Positions 8,933 to 18,252 of a stretch of DNA of 64,000 nucleotides are shown piece by piece. A model generated the notes under the pieces. It was given only the letters and a program-made list of their open reading frames with translations, did no database searches and was not told the origin of the DNA. This stretch comes from Streptomyces aureus (GTDB lineage Bacteria > Actinomycetota > Actinomycetes > Streptomycetales > Streptomycetaceae), in NCBI RefSeq assembly GCF_000725495.1, contig NZ_JNZD01000021.1:1-64000 (forward strand). The letters are read 5' to 3'. Made by a program: the position numbers and the translations under genes. The first letter of the stretch is position 1, and every line of letters begins with the position of its first letter.

Positions 8933-11900
8933 TCAGTACACGTCGCGGACGTACCGCCGCTCGGCCGTGAGCTGCTTGAGGAAGGCGGTCGCGCTGTCCG
9001 GGCTGTGGCCGCCATGGGTGACGGCGATGTCCCGCAGCGCCTGGTCGACGTCCTTGGCCATACGGGACGCGTCGCCGCACACGTAGAAGTGCGCGCCGTC
9101 CCTGAGCCAGGACCACAGCTGGGGGCCGTGCTCACGCATCCGGTCCTGGACGTAGACCTTGGCCCGCTGGTCGCGGGAGAAGGCCGTGTCCAGGCGGCTG
9201 AGGGTGCCGTCGGCGAGGTAGGCGTCCAGTTCGTCCTCGTAGTAGAAGTCGGTGGCCCGGTGCTGTTCGCCGAAGAACAGCCAGTTGGGCGCCCGGTGGC
9301 CGAGCGCGCGCCGCTCGTCCAGGAACCCGATGAAGGGCGCGATCCCCGTGCCCGGTCCCACCATCACCATGGGTGTGGCGGGGTCGGCCGGCGGCCGGAA
9401 CCGCGGGGCGGACTGGACGAAGACCGGTACCGGGGTGCCCAGGGGCGCGTCCGCGAGGAACGGCGAGCAGACGCCCTGGCGCGGGCGTCCGCCGGGGTTC
9501 TCGTAGCGGACGACGGAGACCGTCAGCGAGACGAGCCCGGGGTCGGTCAGCGGGCTGGACGATATGGAGTACAGCCGGGGCTGGAGCGGCCTCAGCACCT
9601 CGGCCCACTCCTGGGCGCCGGCCCGGACCGGGTGCTCGGCGAGGAGGTCGACCGCCTGGCGGCCCCAGGACCAGCGGGCCAGTTCGTCCTTGTTGTCGGG
9701 GCGCAGGAGCTTCTTCAGCACCCGGTCGTGGGTGCGTTCGGCGACGAAGCGCAGCAGCGCGGGCGTGATCCGGGTGATGTCCAGATGCCGGTGCAGGGCG
9801 TCGTGGAAGGTCACCTCCCCGCCCCCGTCCAGGAGGACGGTGCCGTCCGGCGCGAGCCCGGTCGTGGCCAGCCATTCCGTCACGAGCCCGGGGGAGTTGA
9901 CAGGGCGTACGCCGAGGGCGTCGCCGGCCTGGTAGACGAGCGGGGTCTCGCTGTCCCGGGCGTCGAAGGTGAAGCGCCGGACCTCCTTGCCCGCGCCGGG
10001 CAGGCTGAGCAGCTGGTTCCCGGCCAGCGTGGCGGCGACCGGGCCCGGCTTCTTCGGCGACGCGATGGCCGGGGACACCGGGGGAGCGGACGTGGGCGGC
10101 TCAGCGGGCCCCGTCGACGCGGCCGCTTCTTCGCCATCGGTCAGCGAGGCGAGGACCTGGTCCAGCCAGGCCGTCGCGGAGGGCTCGTAGTCGGGTTCGC
10201 AGTCCGCGCGCGGGGCGAGCCGTACGCCGCCCAGTTCCCCGAGACGCTGGTCGAGGCGGCGGCCGTGACCGCAGAAGTCGTCGTACGAGGAGTCGCCGAA
10301 CGCCAGGACCGCATAGCGGAGCCCGTCCAGGCGGGGTGTGTCGGGCGCGGCCAGGGCGTCCCAGAATCCGGAGCCGTTGTCGGGGGATTCGCCGTCGCCG
10401 AAGGTGCTGGTGATCAGCAGGACGTCGGCGCCCGCGGGCAGTTCCCCCGGGTGGGCGTCGTGCATGCCGACCAGGGTGGCCCGGTGCCCCGTGGTGGTGA
10501 GCCGGTCGGCGGCGGCCGTGGCGAACTCCTCGGCGTTGCCCGTCTGCGAGGCCCACAGGACGACGACCTCGCGGACCGGACCGGCGGGTGCCGGGGCCGG
10601 GAGGGGCGCTCCGGGAACCGTTCGGGAGTACAGGCCGGCGAGCACCCCGTTCACCCACAGGGCGTGCTCGGGGCTGAAGGGGGCGCCCGGCGGCAGCACC
10701 GGCACGCCCGGAGCGCCCGGTTCGATGCCGGCCAGGAAGCCGACCAGGTACTGGCGCTCGTGCTCGGCCAGCACCGGCGGCGGTGCCGGCCGGAGCCCGA
10801 AGACATCGGCGGCGCCCGCCGGCACGGCGGCGGCCAGGGCCGGCTCCCCGGACACGACGGCCACCGGGACGGCGGCACCCGCGCCGGACCCGGTCCCGGA
10901 GGCCGCCCCGGCCGTGGCCGGTGCCGTGACGGACACCGCGGTCGTCACCCGGGTCAGGGACACCGCGCAGACCTTGAACTCCGGCTGGAAGGACAGCGGG
11001 TCGACGGCGTCACTGGTGACCGCGTTGACACTCAGGTACTCGCCGAACAGGTCGTTCCAGTGGAAGGGCGCGAAACAGCAGCCCGGCCGCACCCGGTCGG
11101 TCACCACCGCGGGCAGCACCGCCCGGCCGCGCCGCGAGGCCACCTCCACCGAGTCGCCCTCGGCGATCCCGAGCGCGGCCGCGTCCTCGGGGTGCAGTTC
11201 CACGAACGGCCCCGGGTTGAGCTTGTTGAGCTTGGCGACCCTGCCCGTCTTGGTGAGGGTGTGCCACTGGTGCTGCACCCGCCCGGTGTTGAGGACGTAC
11301 GGGTAGTCGTCGTCCGGCATCTCGGAGGGAGGCAGGTGCGGGCGGGCGTGGAACACCGCGCGGCCGCTCGCCGTGGGGAAGACCGGACCCGCGCCGCTCT
11401 CGTCCACATACCGGATCGGGTTGCGGTCGGGGCCGTCCTCGCTCGCGGACGGCCACTGCACCGGGGTCGAGCGCAGCCTCTCGTAGCTGACGCCCCGCAG
11501 GTCGTAGCCGGTCCTCGGGTTGTGGGCGCGCTTGATCTCCTCGAAGACGTCCTCCGCGCTGTCGTACGAGAAGCCCTGCTCGTAGCCCATGGCGCGGGCG
11601 ACGGCGGCGATGATCCGCCAGTCGGCCGTCGCCTCCCCCGGCGGGTCCACCGCGGGCCGGGCGAGGGTCACGTTGCGCTCGCTGTTGACGAGCACGCCCT
11701 CGGTCTCGGTCCACAGCGCGCCCGGCAGGACGACGTCCGCGTACGCGTTGGTCTCCGTCTCGGCGAACACGTCCTGGGCGACGACGAACTCGGCCCGTTC
11801 CAGCCCCTCGATCACGGTCCTGCGGTTCGCCACGGAGGCGACCGGGTTGGTGCAGATGATCCAGCAGGCCTTGATGTCCCCGTCGGCCATCCTGCGGAAC

Positions 11901-13084
11901 ATCTCGACCGTGCCCTGGCCGGACCCGTCCTCGCGCAGGGTCCCCGGGGCCAGCTCCCACAGGTCCTCGACGAAGGCGCGGTCCTCGGCGGCCAGCACGG
12001 ACCGCTGGCCGGGCAGCCCCGGGCCCATGTACCCCATCTCCCGGCCGCCCATGGCGTTCGGCTGGCCGGTCAGCGAGAACGGACCGCTGCCGGTCCGGCA
12101 GATCGCCCCGGTCGCCAGGTGCAGGTTGACGAGCGCGTTGGTGTTCCAGGTGCCGTGCGTGGACTGGTTGAGGCCCATCGTCCAGGAGCTCATCCACTCC
12201 CCGGCCTCGCCGATGAGCCGGGCGGCCTCGCGCAGGTCCTCCTCCGGGACGCCCGTGATGCCGGCGACCGCTGCGGGCGCGTAGTCGGCCAGGAACTCCG
12301 GCATCGCCTCCCAGCCCTCGGTGTGCGCGGCGATGAACGCGGGGTCGGTGTGACCGTTCTCGTGCAGCAGGTGCAGCAGGCCGTTGAGGAGCGCCAGGTC
12401 CGTTCCCGGCCGGACCGGCAGGAACAGGTCGGCCTTGTCGGCGGTCGCGGTGCGCCGCGGGTCGACGACGATCAGCTTGGCGCCGCCCGACTTGACCCGG
12501 TCCATCATCCGCAGGAACAGGATGGGATGGCAGTCGGCCATGTTGGAGCCGATCACCAGGAAGACGTCGGCGTGCTCGAAGTCCTGGTACGAGCCGGGCG
12601 GGCCGTCCGCGCCGAGGGACAGCTTGTATCCGGTGCCCGCGCTGGCCATGCACAGCCGGGAGTTCGACTCGATCTGGTTGGTGCCGACGAACCCCTTGGC
12701 CAGCTTGTTCGCCAGGTACTGGGCCTCCAGGCTCATCTGGCCGGACACGTAGAACGCGAACGCGTCCGGACCGTGCTCGTCGATGACCGCCCGCAGCCGC
12801 CGGGCCGTCTCGGCGATCGCGGTGTCCAGCGGGGCCGGCCCGGCCTCCGCTCCCCGTTCGGTCCGCACCAGGGCCGAGGTCAGCCGGCCGGGGGCGGCGA
12901 GCATGTCGGCCGTCGTCGCGCCCTTGGTGCACAGGCGCCCGAAGTTGGCGGGGTGCGCCTTGTCGCCGGACGCCTTCAGGACCGTACGCCGTCCGTCGGG
13001 CCCCATGCCGATGTCGAGGACCATCCCGCAACCGACACCGCAGTACGAGCAGACCGTCCGCACCTGCTGGGTGGTCGTGGTCAC
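8933..13084 (-). CDS. nasA: Assimilatory nitrate reductase fused to a CysJ-like flavoprotein
   Basis: A 1383-residue fusion. Residues 9-700 form a molybdopterin bis-MGD reductase of the NasA/NapA type: a 4Fe-4S site at C12, C15, C19 and C52, and the likely molybdenum-ligand Cys145 in [11 protein letters not shown] low-complexity linker follows. About 840-985 is a flavodoxin (FMN) domain starting [15 protein letters not shown]. About 1030-1383 is a ferredoxin-NADP reductase-like FAD/NADPH module with [10 protein letters not shown] and [12 protein letters not shown]. One chain could therefore carry electrons from NADPH through FAD and FMN to nitrate in the cytoplasm. It starts at GTG 13084 behind GGAGGG. 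A GlnR-like site lies upstream. Nitrite reductase genes are not in the window. Confidence 0.93.
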   Translation of the reverse strand: MTTTTQQVRTVCSYCGVGCGMVLDIGMGPDGRRTVLKASGDKAHPANFGRLCTKGATTADMLAAPGRLTSALVRTERGAEAGPAPLDTAIAETARRLRAVIDEHGPDAFAFYVSGQMSLEAQYLANKLAKGFVGTNQIESNSRLCMASAGTGYKLSLGADGPPGSYQDFEHADVFLVIGSNMADCHPILFLRMMDRVKSGGAKLIVVDPRRTATADKADLFLPVRPGTDLALLNGLLHLLHENGHTDPAFIAAHTEGWEAMPEFLADYAPAAVAGITGVPEEDLREAARLIGEAGEWMSSWTMGLNQSTHGTWNTNALVNLHLATGAICRTGSGPFSLTGQPNAMGGREMGYMGPGLPGQRSVLAAEDRAFVEDLWELAPGTLREDGSGQGTVEMFRRMADGDIKACWIICTNPVASVANRRTVIEGLERAEFVVAQDVFAETETNAYADVVLPGALWTETEGVLVNSERNVTLARPAVDPPGEATADWRIIAAVARAMGYEQGFSYDSAEDVFEEIKRAHNPRTGYDLRGVSYERLRSTPVQWPSASEDGPDRNPIRYVDESGAGPVFPTASGRAVFHARPHLPPSEMPDDDYPYVLNTGRVQHQWHTLTKTGRVAKLNKLNPGPFVELHPEDAAALGIAEGDSVEVASRRGRAVLPAVVTDRVRPGCCFAPFHWNDLFGEYLSVNAVTSDAVDPLSFQPEFKVCAVSLTRVTTAVSVTAPATAGAASGTGSGAGAAVPVAVVSGEPALAAAVPAGAADVFGLRPAPPPVLAEHERQYLVGFLAGIEPGAPGVPVLPPGAPFSPEHALWVNGVLAGLYSRTVPGAPLPAPAPAGPVREVVVLWASQTGNAEEFATAAADRLTTTGHRATLVGMHDAHPGELPAGADVLLITSTFGDGESPDNGSGFWDALAAPDTPRLDGLRYAVLAFGDSSYDDFCGHGRRLDQRLGELGGVRLAPRADCEPDYEPSATAWLDQVLASLTDGEEAAASTGPAEPPTSAPPVSPAIASPKKPGPVAATLAGNQLLSLPGAGKEVRRFTFDARDSETPLVYQAGDALGVRPVNSPGLVTEWLATTGLAPDGTVLLDGGGEVTFHDALHRHLDITRITPALLRFVAERTHDRVLKKLLRPDNKDELARWSWGRQAVDLLAEHPVRAGAQEWAEVLRPLQPRLYSISSSPLTDPGLVSLTVSVVRYENPGGRPRQGVCSPFLADAPLGTPVPVFVQSAPRFRPPADPATPMVMVGPGTGIAPFIGFLDERRALGHRAPNWLFFGEQHRATDFYYEDELDAYLADGTLSRLDTAFSRDQRAKVYVQDRMREHGPQLWSWLRDGAHFYVCGDASRMAKDVDQALRDIAVTHGGHSPDSATAFLKQLTAERRYVRDVY

Positions 13085-13136
13085 GAGCGGCCCTCCGTGT
13101 GATCGGTACCTTTCCCCACCGACGCTACGGAGGCCC

Positions 13137-13180
13137 GATTACGCGGTTGTCACGCCCCTCGATCACCGGGGGTTACGCGC
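13137..13180 (-). promoter_or_regulatory. Candidate GlnR nitrogen-control box
   Basis: Read on the minus strand, the region 53-95 bp before nasA holds GTAAC, TGATC, GTGAC and GTAAT elements. GTGAC and GTAAT are spaced by exactly six bases and the pairs lie about 22-23 bases apart. GlnR boxes in Streptomyces are written gTnAC-n6-GaAAc repeated, and they control nasA and glnA. The match is imperfect, with no GAAAC half, so this is a candidate only. Confidence 0.4.
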
Positions 13181-13253
13181 TCCACACACCGCCGCCCCGA
13201 GCCCTGTGAGGTGCGGCCGCCGCGGCCTGGCCTGCGCCGATGGCACGGAACGC

Positions 13254-13287
13254 CGACACCCGCGGTGCCGGGGCACCGCGGGTGTCG
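13254..13287. terminator. Perfect 16-bp stem terminator
   Basis: CGACACCCGCGGTGCC (13254-13269) pairs with 13272-13287. It is 36 bp after the stop of the membrane-protein gene on the minus strand and upstream of nasA, so it insulates nasA from read-through. Confidence 0.85.
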
Positions 13288-13322
13288 TGTCGCGGACGGT
13301 GACGGGCCGCCCCGTCTTCGCC

Positions 13323-14882
13323 TCAGTACCCGAGGCTCGACGTCGTGTAGGCGCACTCGGTGTAGATGTAGCCCGGCGACAGCTTGGCGGTGTCAGAGGC
13401 CGGGGTCTTCCCGAGGCCGGACTGGGACTTGTGCACGAAGTAGGTCGTGCCGACCGGCAGGTGGATGGTCCGCTGCGGGTAGTGCTTGCCGCTGTCGCTG
13501 CACGGCTTGAAGCCGATCCCGAGGGTGCTGCCGAGCGAGTACGAGGTGCACTTCGCGCAGCCCTTGAGGGTGAAGCTCCCGGTCACCGGTCCGGTGTACA
13601 TCACCGTGATGTCGTCCGGGCTGTCGTTCTTGACCGTGACGGCGATGCTGCCGCCCGAGGCCGTGGTCGGCAGGTGCTTGCCGGCCGCGGGCACGGTCTG
13701 CGCGACCTCCGCGGCGATGGCGATCTTCTGGGCGCGGGCCCGGTTCTTGTGGTGCGGGTTGTTCTTGGCGAAGTCGGTCATGGTGGTGACGGCGTCGCTG
13801 AACTTCTTGTCCTTGTACTGGTCGACACCGCAGTCGTAGGCACCCGAACGCGCGTTGTCCGAGGCCCGGTCGGCGTCCTTGCCGAGGGCGTCGGCCACCC
13901 CGGCCTGTTCCCCGGGCAGTCCGCGGACCTGGGTCTCGAGACCGTCGAGCCGCTGCACGGCGGTACAGGGGTCGTCGCCGCGCACGGACTTGACCGCCTT
14001 GTCGACCGCGCTCTTGACCGCGGGCTCGACCTTCCCCGTCTGCGGGGACTCGGGGAACGTGGACAGGAGCTCGCCGAACTGCGCGGACCACCCCGCGCTT
14101 CCTTCGCTCAGCGAGTCCGCTCCGCAGGAGTAGAGCGACGTCGCCAGCCGGTCGTCCGGCCAGCCGACGAGGTCCCCGAGCTCCTTCTTGCCGATCGTGC
14201 CCGGCACCGTGCGCAGGTAGGTCAGGGGCGGTACGGCGGCGCAGTAGTCCTTGCGGGCGTAGGGAGCGGCGACGGTCTCGTAGTAGGTCCTGAGCCGGTC
14301 GGGCACCTGGCGTGCGGCGCGGGAGCCCGGGTGGTCGTCGGCGAGGGCGTCGTAGGCGGTCAGGGCGCGGCGGTAGCCGGCCTCGGCCGCGGTGAAGTCC
14401 TGCTTCCCGGACGTCGCGACCAGCTTGTCGGCGCGGTCGAGCCGGTCCAGGAGCATCTGTTCCGTGGCCTCGTCGCGCGCTCCGTCGTAGAGCACGACTC
14501 CCGCGGCGGGCACGGCCAGCAGGACGACGCCGAGCACGGCCGCGATCAAGGCGCTCGGGAGCCAGGACAGGCTGGTGCGCAGGCCCACGGACGCGCCGTG
14601 CGCGGCGGTGAGCGCCACGAACACCAGGTAGAGCACCACCGCGGTACCGGGAACCCCGTCGGGGTCCGCCGGAAGGGCCACCACGAGCAGGATCGCCGTC
14701 GCCACCCAGCACAGGGCCATGAGCCCCCAGCGGCGCACGACGGCGTAACCGAGCCCGAGCCCGCTGAGGTTCAGCAGGGCCACCGCGAGGGCCCGCCATC
14801 CATTGGCGGGCGCGGGTGGCGGAGCGCTCGGCATCGGCGGCACGGCGAAGCCGTCAGGTGCGCGTTGTGGATCCCAGGACAT
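13323..14882 (-). CDS. Membrane-anchored protein of unknown function with four N-terminal helices
   Basis: A 519-residue protein I do not recognise by family name. A short Pro-rich cytoplasmic start is followed by four hydrophobic segments (about 28-50, 52-70, 77-97, 107-131). The rest is a long, soluble, probably extracytoplasmic part. It has two segments that resemble helical TPR-like repeats, each with a paired cysteine, then a beta-rich C-terminal domain (from about 405) with CAKCTSYSLG and further cysteines. The even number of external cysteines suggests disulfides. The ATG at 14882 has GGGGGGAAC in front. It is transcribed alone and closed by a strong terminator. Role unknown; a stress or envelope sensor is only a guess. 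Confidence 0.8.
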   Translation of the reverse strand: MSWDPQRAPDGFAVPPMPSAPPPAPANGWRALAVALLNLSGLGLGYAVVRRWGLMALCWVATAILLVVALPADPDGVPGTAVVLYLVFVALTAAHGASVGLRTSLSWLPSALIAAVLGVVLLAVPAAGVVLYDGARDEATEQMLLDRLDRADKLVATSGKQDFTAAEAGYRRALTAYDALADDHPGSRAARQVPDRLRTYYETVAAPYARKDYCAAVPPLTYLRTVPGTIGKKELGDLVGWPDDRLATSLYSCGADSLSEGSAGWSAQFGELLSTFPESPQTGKVEPAVKSAVDKAVKSVRGDDPCTAVQRLDGLETQVRGLPGEQAGVADALGKDADRASDNARSGAYDCGVDQYKDKKFSDAVTTMTDFAKNNPHHKNRARAQKIAIAAEVAQTVPAAGKHLPTTASGGSIAVTVKNDSPDDITVMYTGPVTGSFTLKGCAKCTSYSLGSTLGIGFKPCSDSGKHYPQRTIHLPVGTTYFVHKSQSGLGKTPASDTAKLSPGYIYTECAYTTSSLGY

Positions 14883-14952
14883 GACGGTTCCCCCCGTCGA
14901 TCACGCCCGAACTGGTTCAGGTTGTCAGCGTACGGACAGTCAGCTGCCTGCG

Positions 14953-14976
14953 ACAGTCGGATTGTCGACCGACTGT
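14953..14976. promoter_or_regulatory. Inverted repeat, likely operator
   Basis: ACAGTCGG and CCGACTGT form a perfect 8-bp inverted repeat with an 8-bp spacer. A further half-site-like ACAGTCA lies at 14936-14942. It sits 71 bp upstream of the membrane-protein gene that starts at 14882, where a repressor or activator could act. The remaining gap to 15270 shows no gene. Confidence 0.5.
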
Positions 14977-15273
14977 GTTTCCCCGATCACATCGGCCACA
15001 GAAACACCGCAGGCAGCACCGGCGGGGAACTGGGCGACCGTCAGGTGTCGTCCGTGGTCCGTTCCGGTGGCGTCCTGACGGGTGGTTCGTGACGGTGAGC
15101 CAGGGTACGGCCATGCCTCGAACACCGCGCGGTTACGGGGGCCACGCCCCGATCCCGGTGGGTCCTGGGGCGTGTGTGCCGGAAGTGCCGCTCCACCTGT
15201 CGGCCCTCGCTCTCTGGTGAGAGGCGCTCTCGGCGTGTAACGTCGCCGACAGATGTCGTGGTTCGCAGTACCT

Positions 15274-15298
15274 GCCCGCGCCGTGGTGCGGGCGTTTT
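15274..15298 (+). promoter_or_regulatory. Hairpin with T-run in the cold-shock gene leader
   Basis: GCCCGC (15274-15279) pairs with GCGGGC (15288-15293) and is followed directly by GTTTT, about 80 bp before the cold-shock ATG. This looks like an attenuator or a temperature-sensitive leader element. Cold-shock genes commonly have long structured leaders. The promoter should lie upstream, near 15200. Confidence 0.4.
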
Positions 15299-15378
15299 GC
15301 TGTGCAGTGCCCGAGGACCAGGACGACTACCTCCGGGTTCGCGCGGTGCGGACCCGTCATCGAGTGAGAGGCACTGGC

Positions 15379-15582
15379 ATGGCCAGCGGAACTGTCAAGT
15401 GGTTCAACGCCGAAAAGGGCTTCGGTTTCATCGCGCAGGACGGCGGCGGCCCCGACGTCTTCGCCCACTACTCCAACATCAACGCCACTGGCTTCCGTGA
15501 GCTCCAGGAGGGCCAGGCCGTGACGTTCGACATCACCCAGGGGCAGAAGGGCCCGCAGGCGGAGAACATCACCCCCGCCTGA
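15379..15582 (+). CDS. CspA-family cold-shock protein
   Basis: A 67-residue single cold-shock domain. It has the RNA-binding motifs [12 protein letters not shown] (RNP1 region, 7-18) and DVFAHYSNI (RNP2 region, 26-34), and ends AENITPA as Streptomyces Csp proteins do. It binds single-stranded RNA or DNA and melts secondary structure. Length and sequence are standard. The start at ATG 15379 follows GAGAGG. A stem-loop lies 18 bp after the stop. Confidence 0.96.
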   Translation: MASGTVKWFNAEKGFGFIAQDGGGPDVFAHYSNINATGFRELQEGQAVTFDITQGQKGPQAENITPA

Positions 15583-15600
15583 CCTTCGCGTCACGTCCGT

Positions 15601-15638
15601 ACGGCGCCTCGACGACCTTTCGTCGTCGTGGCGCCGTG
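15601..15638 (+). terminator. Terminator after the cold-shock gene
   Basis: ACGGCGCC-T-CGACGAC (from 15601) pairs with GTCGTCG-T-GGCGCCGT (to 15638) with one T-T mismatch and a five-base loop, 18 bp past the stop codon. Confidence 0.8.
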
Positions 15639-15865
15639 CGGGACGGTGGACCGAGCGTCCGCCGACGTCCCAAGAGCGTTCCAGGGGACTGTTGCTGACG
15701 GTGCGTCAGTGCTGTTTCCTCGCCCCTGACGGGGTGCGTACCTTCCTTCCGGCGTCACCCGCGCCGATGTCTCCGGCGGCCGAGTGCCGCCGTTCTTCGT
15801 TGATGGCACCCGGTCTTCCCTGTGGCGCCTCGTCGATGCGTCCGAGCCCCTTTGGTTCGTTGCTG

Positions 15866-15960
15866 TGTACCGGCACGGCCCCTCGCGCCGGATCCCGACT
15901 GCGGGTGCGTCGTGGTGGCGAGGGCATGTGATGTACCGGCACGGCCCCTCGCGCCGGATC
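15866..15960. repeat. 29-bp exact direct repeat in a 66-bp tandem duplication
   Basis: 15866-15894 and 15932-15960 are identical over 29 bases (beginning TGTACCGGCACGGCCCCTCG). The sequence after each copy is also similar (both include TCGTGGTG), giving a 66-bp unit. Each copy can form a small CCGGC/GCCGG hairpin. Confidence 0.8.
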
Positions 15961-16293
15961 TCGGGTGCCGGTGAATCGTGGTGCCCGCCTCTCGTTGATT
16001 CCGTGGCCCGTGTCCCCTTGCCGCTCCGTCGGGAACGGCCCTCTGCATCGGCCGTTTTGGAGCGGAGGGGCGTTACTCACTTTCGGGTGACCCGCCGTTG
16101 CGCTGCATTGACGCGCGAGATGACCTCGTATGCCCAGAATCCTTGTGGAGTACGGGAGTTGGTGATCGTGATCCATCGATCATCATCTTTGGGTGATTAA
16201 AGGGCTGATACAAGCATCCGTAACCGACATGTCCGTAATTGGTAACAGCGGGCTGGTGTCGCCCGTCATGGGTGGGGATGTGCGGCAAGTTAT

Positions 16294-16370
16294 GAGTCCT
16301 CGGCCACCGGGCCGGGACTCGCACAGGGTCGCACCGTGCGGGCTCCCCGAAAGGGGCGCCCACGGGGTGT
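16294..16370 (+). promoter_or_regulatory. Structured leader of the lamin-tail gene
   Basis: Two hairpins lie 30-105 bp before the gene. The first is GAGTCC...GGACTC with an inner CGGCC/GGCCG (16294-16320). The second is CCCC-GAAA-GGGG with a GNRA tetraloop (near 16344-16355), flanked by GCACCGTG and a matching CAC...GTGC arm. A riboswitch class could not be assigned. Confidence 0.35.
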
Positions 16371-16398
16371 GCCGGCTCTCGAACCTTGAGGAGCTTTC

Positions 16399-16956
16399 AT
16401 GTCCGTTTCCACGTCTGTCACTGCCCGCCGCCTGGTGGCCGCCGCCCTCGCGGCCGGCGCCCTGGTCGGCTCGGCGTCCGTGTCCGCCTCGGCCGCGGAG
16501 CCCCGCTTCGAGCGCTCCCACGTCGAGATCAGCCGGGTCCAGGCCGACGCGCCGGGCTTTGACGACCGCTCCGCCCGTTCCCTGAACGCGGAGTGGGTGG
16601 AAATCACCAACTCGGGCCGTCGTGGTCTCAACCTGGACGGCTGGACGCTGTCGGACCGGCAGGGCAACCACTACACCTTCAACCACTACCGCCTGGCCGG
16701 CCGTTCCACCGTCCGCGTGCACACCGGCTTCGGCCGCGACACCAGCCGTGACCTCTACCAGGACCGTCGCAACGAGGTGTGGGACAACCGCTCCGACGAG
16801 GCCACCCTGCGTACCGAGCGCGGCCGCTACGTGGACAGCGTCTCCTGGGGCCGGCGTCACGACCGTGGCGACCACCGCCGTGACGACAACCGTCGTGGCG
16901 ACCACCGCCGTGACGACCACCGCCGTGACGACCACCGCGGTCACATCGGCGGCTGA
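16399..16956 (+). CDS. Secreted lamin-tail-domain (LTD) protein
   Basis: A 185-residue protein with a Sec signal peptide (residues 1-33, AALAAGALVGSASVSASA then AAE) and one LTD domain (about 38-150). The LTD core shows LNAEWVEITNSG, LDGWTLSD and the closing YVDSVSWG motif. LTD domains are Ig-like beta folds found in exported bacterial proteins and DNases, with likely binding roles. The last 35 residues are a degenerate DHRRDD repeat, a highly charged His/Arg/Asp tail that could bind metal or polyanions. The start at ATG 16399 has TTGAGGAGC upstream. It stands alone, with a terminator 110 bp downstream. Confidence 0.88.
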   Translation: MSVSTSVTARRLVAAALAAGALVGSASVSASAAEPRFERSHVEISRVQADAPGFDDRSARSLNAEWVEITNSGRRGLNLDGWTLSDRQGNHYTFNHYRLAGRSTVRVHTGFGRDTSRDLYQDRRNEVWDNRSDEATLRTERGRYVDSVSWGRRHDRGDHRRDDNRRGDHRRDDHRRDDHRGHIGG

Positions 16957-17066
16957 ACTGCCCCTGAAGGCACGTTGGTTCAGGGCCGGATGACGGCGGA
17001 TGCCCTGCCGAGGGCCGGGCACCGCCGAACCCTGTGATCACTCGGTTCACCGGACAACCACGCCGA

Positions 17067-17098
17067 GAAGGGCCCGCACCGCACGGTGCGGGTCCTTC
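17067..17098. terminator. Bidirectional terminator between LTD and ubiA genes
   Basis: GAAGGGCCCGCACC (17067-17080) pairs with GGTGCGGGTCCTTC (17085-17098), with one G-T pair and a four-base loop. It lies between two convergent genes. Confidence 0.82.
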
Positions 17099-17148
17099 GT
17101 GTGTGCGGGCCCACCTCACGCGGCGGGCCCGCGCCGTCTCCGGGGGTC

Positions 17149-18021
17149 TCAGCCGAGGTTCGACAAGGTGCCGCCCAGCAGCAGGGTCACGTCCACCACG
17201 GCCACGACGACGGCCGTGGCGAACGCCAGCCGCTCCCTGCGCCGCCCCAGCACCGCCCCGGTCACCGCCACCAGGAGGGCCAGGGCCAGCGCCGTCGTCC
17301 CGCGCCGGTCGGGAGGCCCCGGGGGACCGAGCGTCAACAGCGCGGACGCCAGCACCAGGGGCACCGGCAGCAGCAGCCGCGTACGGTCCGGGCCCAGCCG
17401 CTGCGGCCACCCTCGTACCCCTGTCGCCAGATCACCGCGGATGTCCGGGAGCACATCGCCGAGATGGGCTCCGACCCCCAGCAGTGCCCCGGCGCCGAGC
17501 ACCCACCAGTGCGGCCAGGGACTTCCGGGCAGCCCGAGCGTCACGAACGCGGGGAGCGCGGCGAACCCGATCGCGTAGGGCGCCCAGGACCACCGTGTGG
17601 CCTTGAGCTTCAGGTTGTACGCCCAGCCCGCGCCGACCGCGGCCAGGTGGACGGCGCCGGCCGCCAGGCCGTTGAGGAGCGAGAGGGGCACACACAGGGC
17701 CAGGGCCGTATACGCGGCGGTCCACACCTGACCCGCCCCGACCAGGCCGTCGACGACCGGCTTGCCGGGGCGGCCCAGCGCGATGTCCCGCCCCGCGTCG
17801 AACGCGTCGTTGCACCAGCCGACCGACAACTGCCCGGTGAGCACGGCGGCCCAGGCCAGGACGCATCCACCGGTGCCGCGGCCGCCGATCACGGCCAGCG
17901 CCGCCGTCAGCGTCGTGACGGCCACGACCGGCCCCGGATGGCACGACCGGGCGAGACCGGCCACCGCACCGCTGCCACGCCCAGCCGGTTCACCGGCCGT
18001 CGTGTGCTCGGGGATACCCAC
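17149..18021 (-). CDS. UbiA-family prenyltransferase
   Basis: A 290-residue integral membrane protein with seven to nine helices. It has both Asp-rich metal/diphosphate motifs: NDAFDAGRD (71-79) and DVLPDIRGD (189-197). These bind Mg2+ and the prenyl diphosphate. UbiA enzymes attach isoprenyl chains to aromatic or other acceptors. It is divergent from the type III PKS / methyltransferase / hydroxylase operon, so it may prenylate that pathway's phenolic or quinone product; this is inference. The start is GTG 18021 behind GGGTGG. The longer frame upstream is antisense to the PKS gene. Confidence 0.88.
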   Translation of the reverse strand: MGIPEHTTAGEPAGRGSGAVAGLARSCHPGPVVAVTTLTAALAVIGGRGTGGCVLAWAAVLTGQLSVGWCNDAFDAGRDIALGRPGKPVVDGLVGAGQVWTAAYTALALCVPLSLLNGLAAGAVHLAAVGAGWAYNLKLKATRWSWAPYAIGFAALPAFVTLGLPGSPWPHWWVLGAGALLGVGAHLGDVLPDIRGDLATGVRGWPQRLGPDRTRLLLPVPLVLASALLTLGPPGPPDRRGTTALALALLVAVTGAVLGRRRERLAFATAVVVAVVDVTLLLGGTLSNLG

Positions 18022-18252
18022 CCGGCGATGGTAGGAGGCCCCGGCCCACCGGCGCGGGCGCGCCACGGGCCGGACCGCCGGACGGGGTAACCCGCCGCCA
18101 CGTACCGCCGGACGACGATCCCCGCCGCACGGGCCGCCGGACGTGCGCAGCCGCTGCCTCAGGCCGCCGGACGGGGGATCCCTGGTGGCGGAGTGCCGGT
18201 GCGGGGAAGGGCTGTGGGGCAGCCCACCCCAGTCGGTTCGGACGGGAGCCCT
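18022..18252. promoter_or_regulatory. Divergent promoter region with CCGCCGGACG repeats
   Basis: A 231-bp divergent spacer between the ubiA and PKS genes. It holds at least four copies of CCGCCGGACG (near 18070, 18106, 18130, 18163) spaced about 24-36 bp apart, all in the same direction. They could be regulator sites or simple repeat decay. The SD for the PKS gene (GGGAG) lies at 18244-18248. No clear promoter hexamers. Confidence 0.4.

Larger units (their letters stand above)
15639..16398. other. 760-bp stretch without a convincing gene
   Basis: Less GC-rich than its surroundings. It holds a perfect palindrome CTGACG-GTG-CGTCAG (15695-15709) of TetR-operator style, the 66-bp duplication described separately, an AT-richer segment (16180-16250), and two leader hairpins before the next gene. 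Reading frames on both strands are short, with atypical codon use and no ribosome site. It could hold a small RNA or the relic of a gene. Confidence 0.5.

Noticed and set aside
9005..13102. A 1365-codon open frame on the plus strand opposite the nitrate reductase gene
   Set aside because: It is an antisense shadow caused by GC-rich third positions. It has no ribosome site and no recognisable domain, while the minus strand encodes a full enzyme.
15706..16200. Overlapping open frames on both strands (156 and 138 codons)
   Set aside because: No ribosome sites, atypical codon use and repeated peptide pieces that come from the DNA duplication.
16200..16398. A ydaO (c-di-AMP) or other known riboswitch before the LTD gene
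   Set aside because: Hairpins are present, but the conserved core of the ydaO motif or another named class could not be matched.
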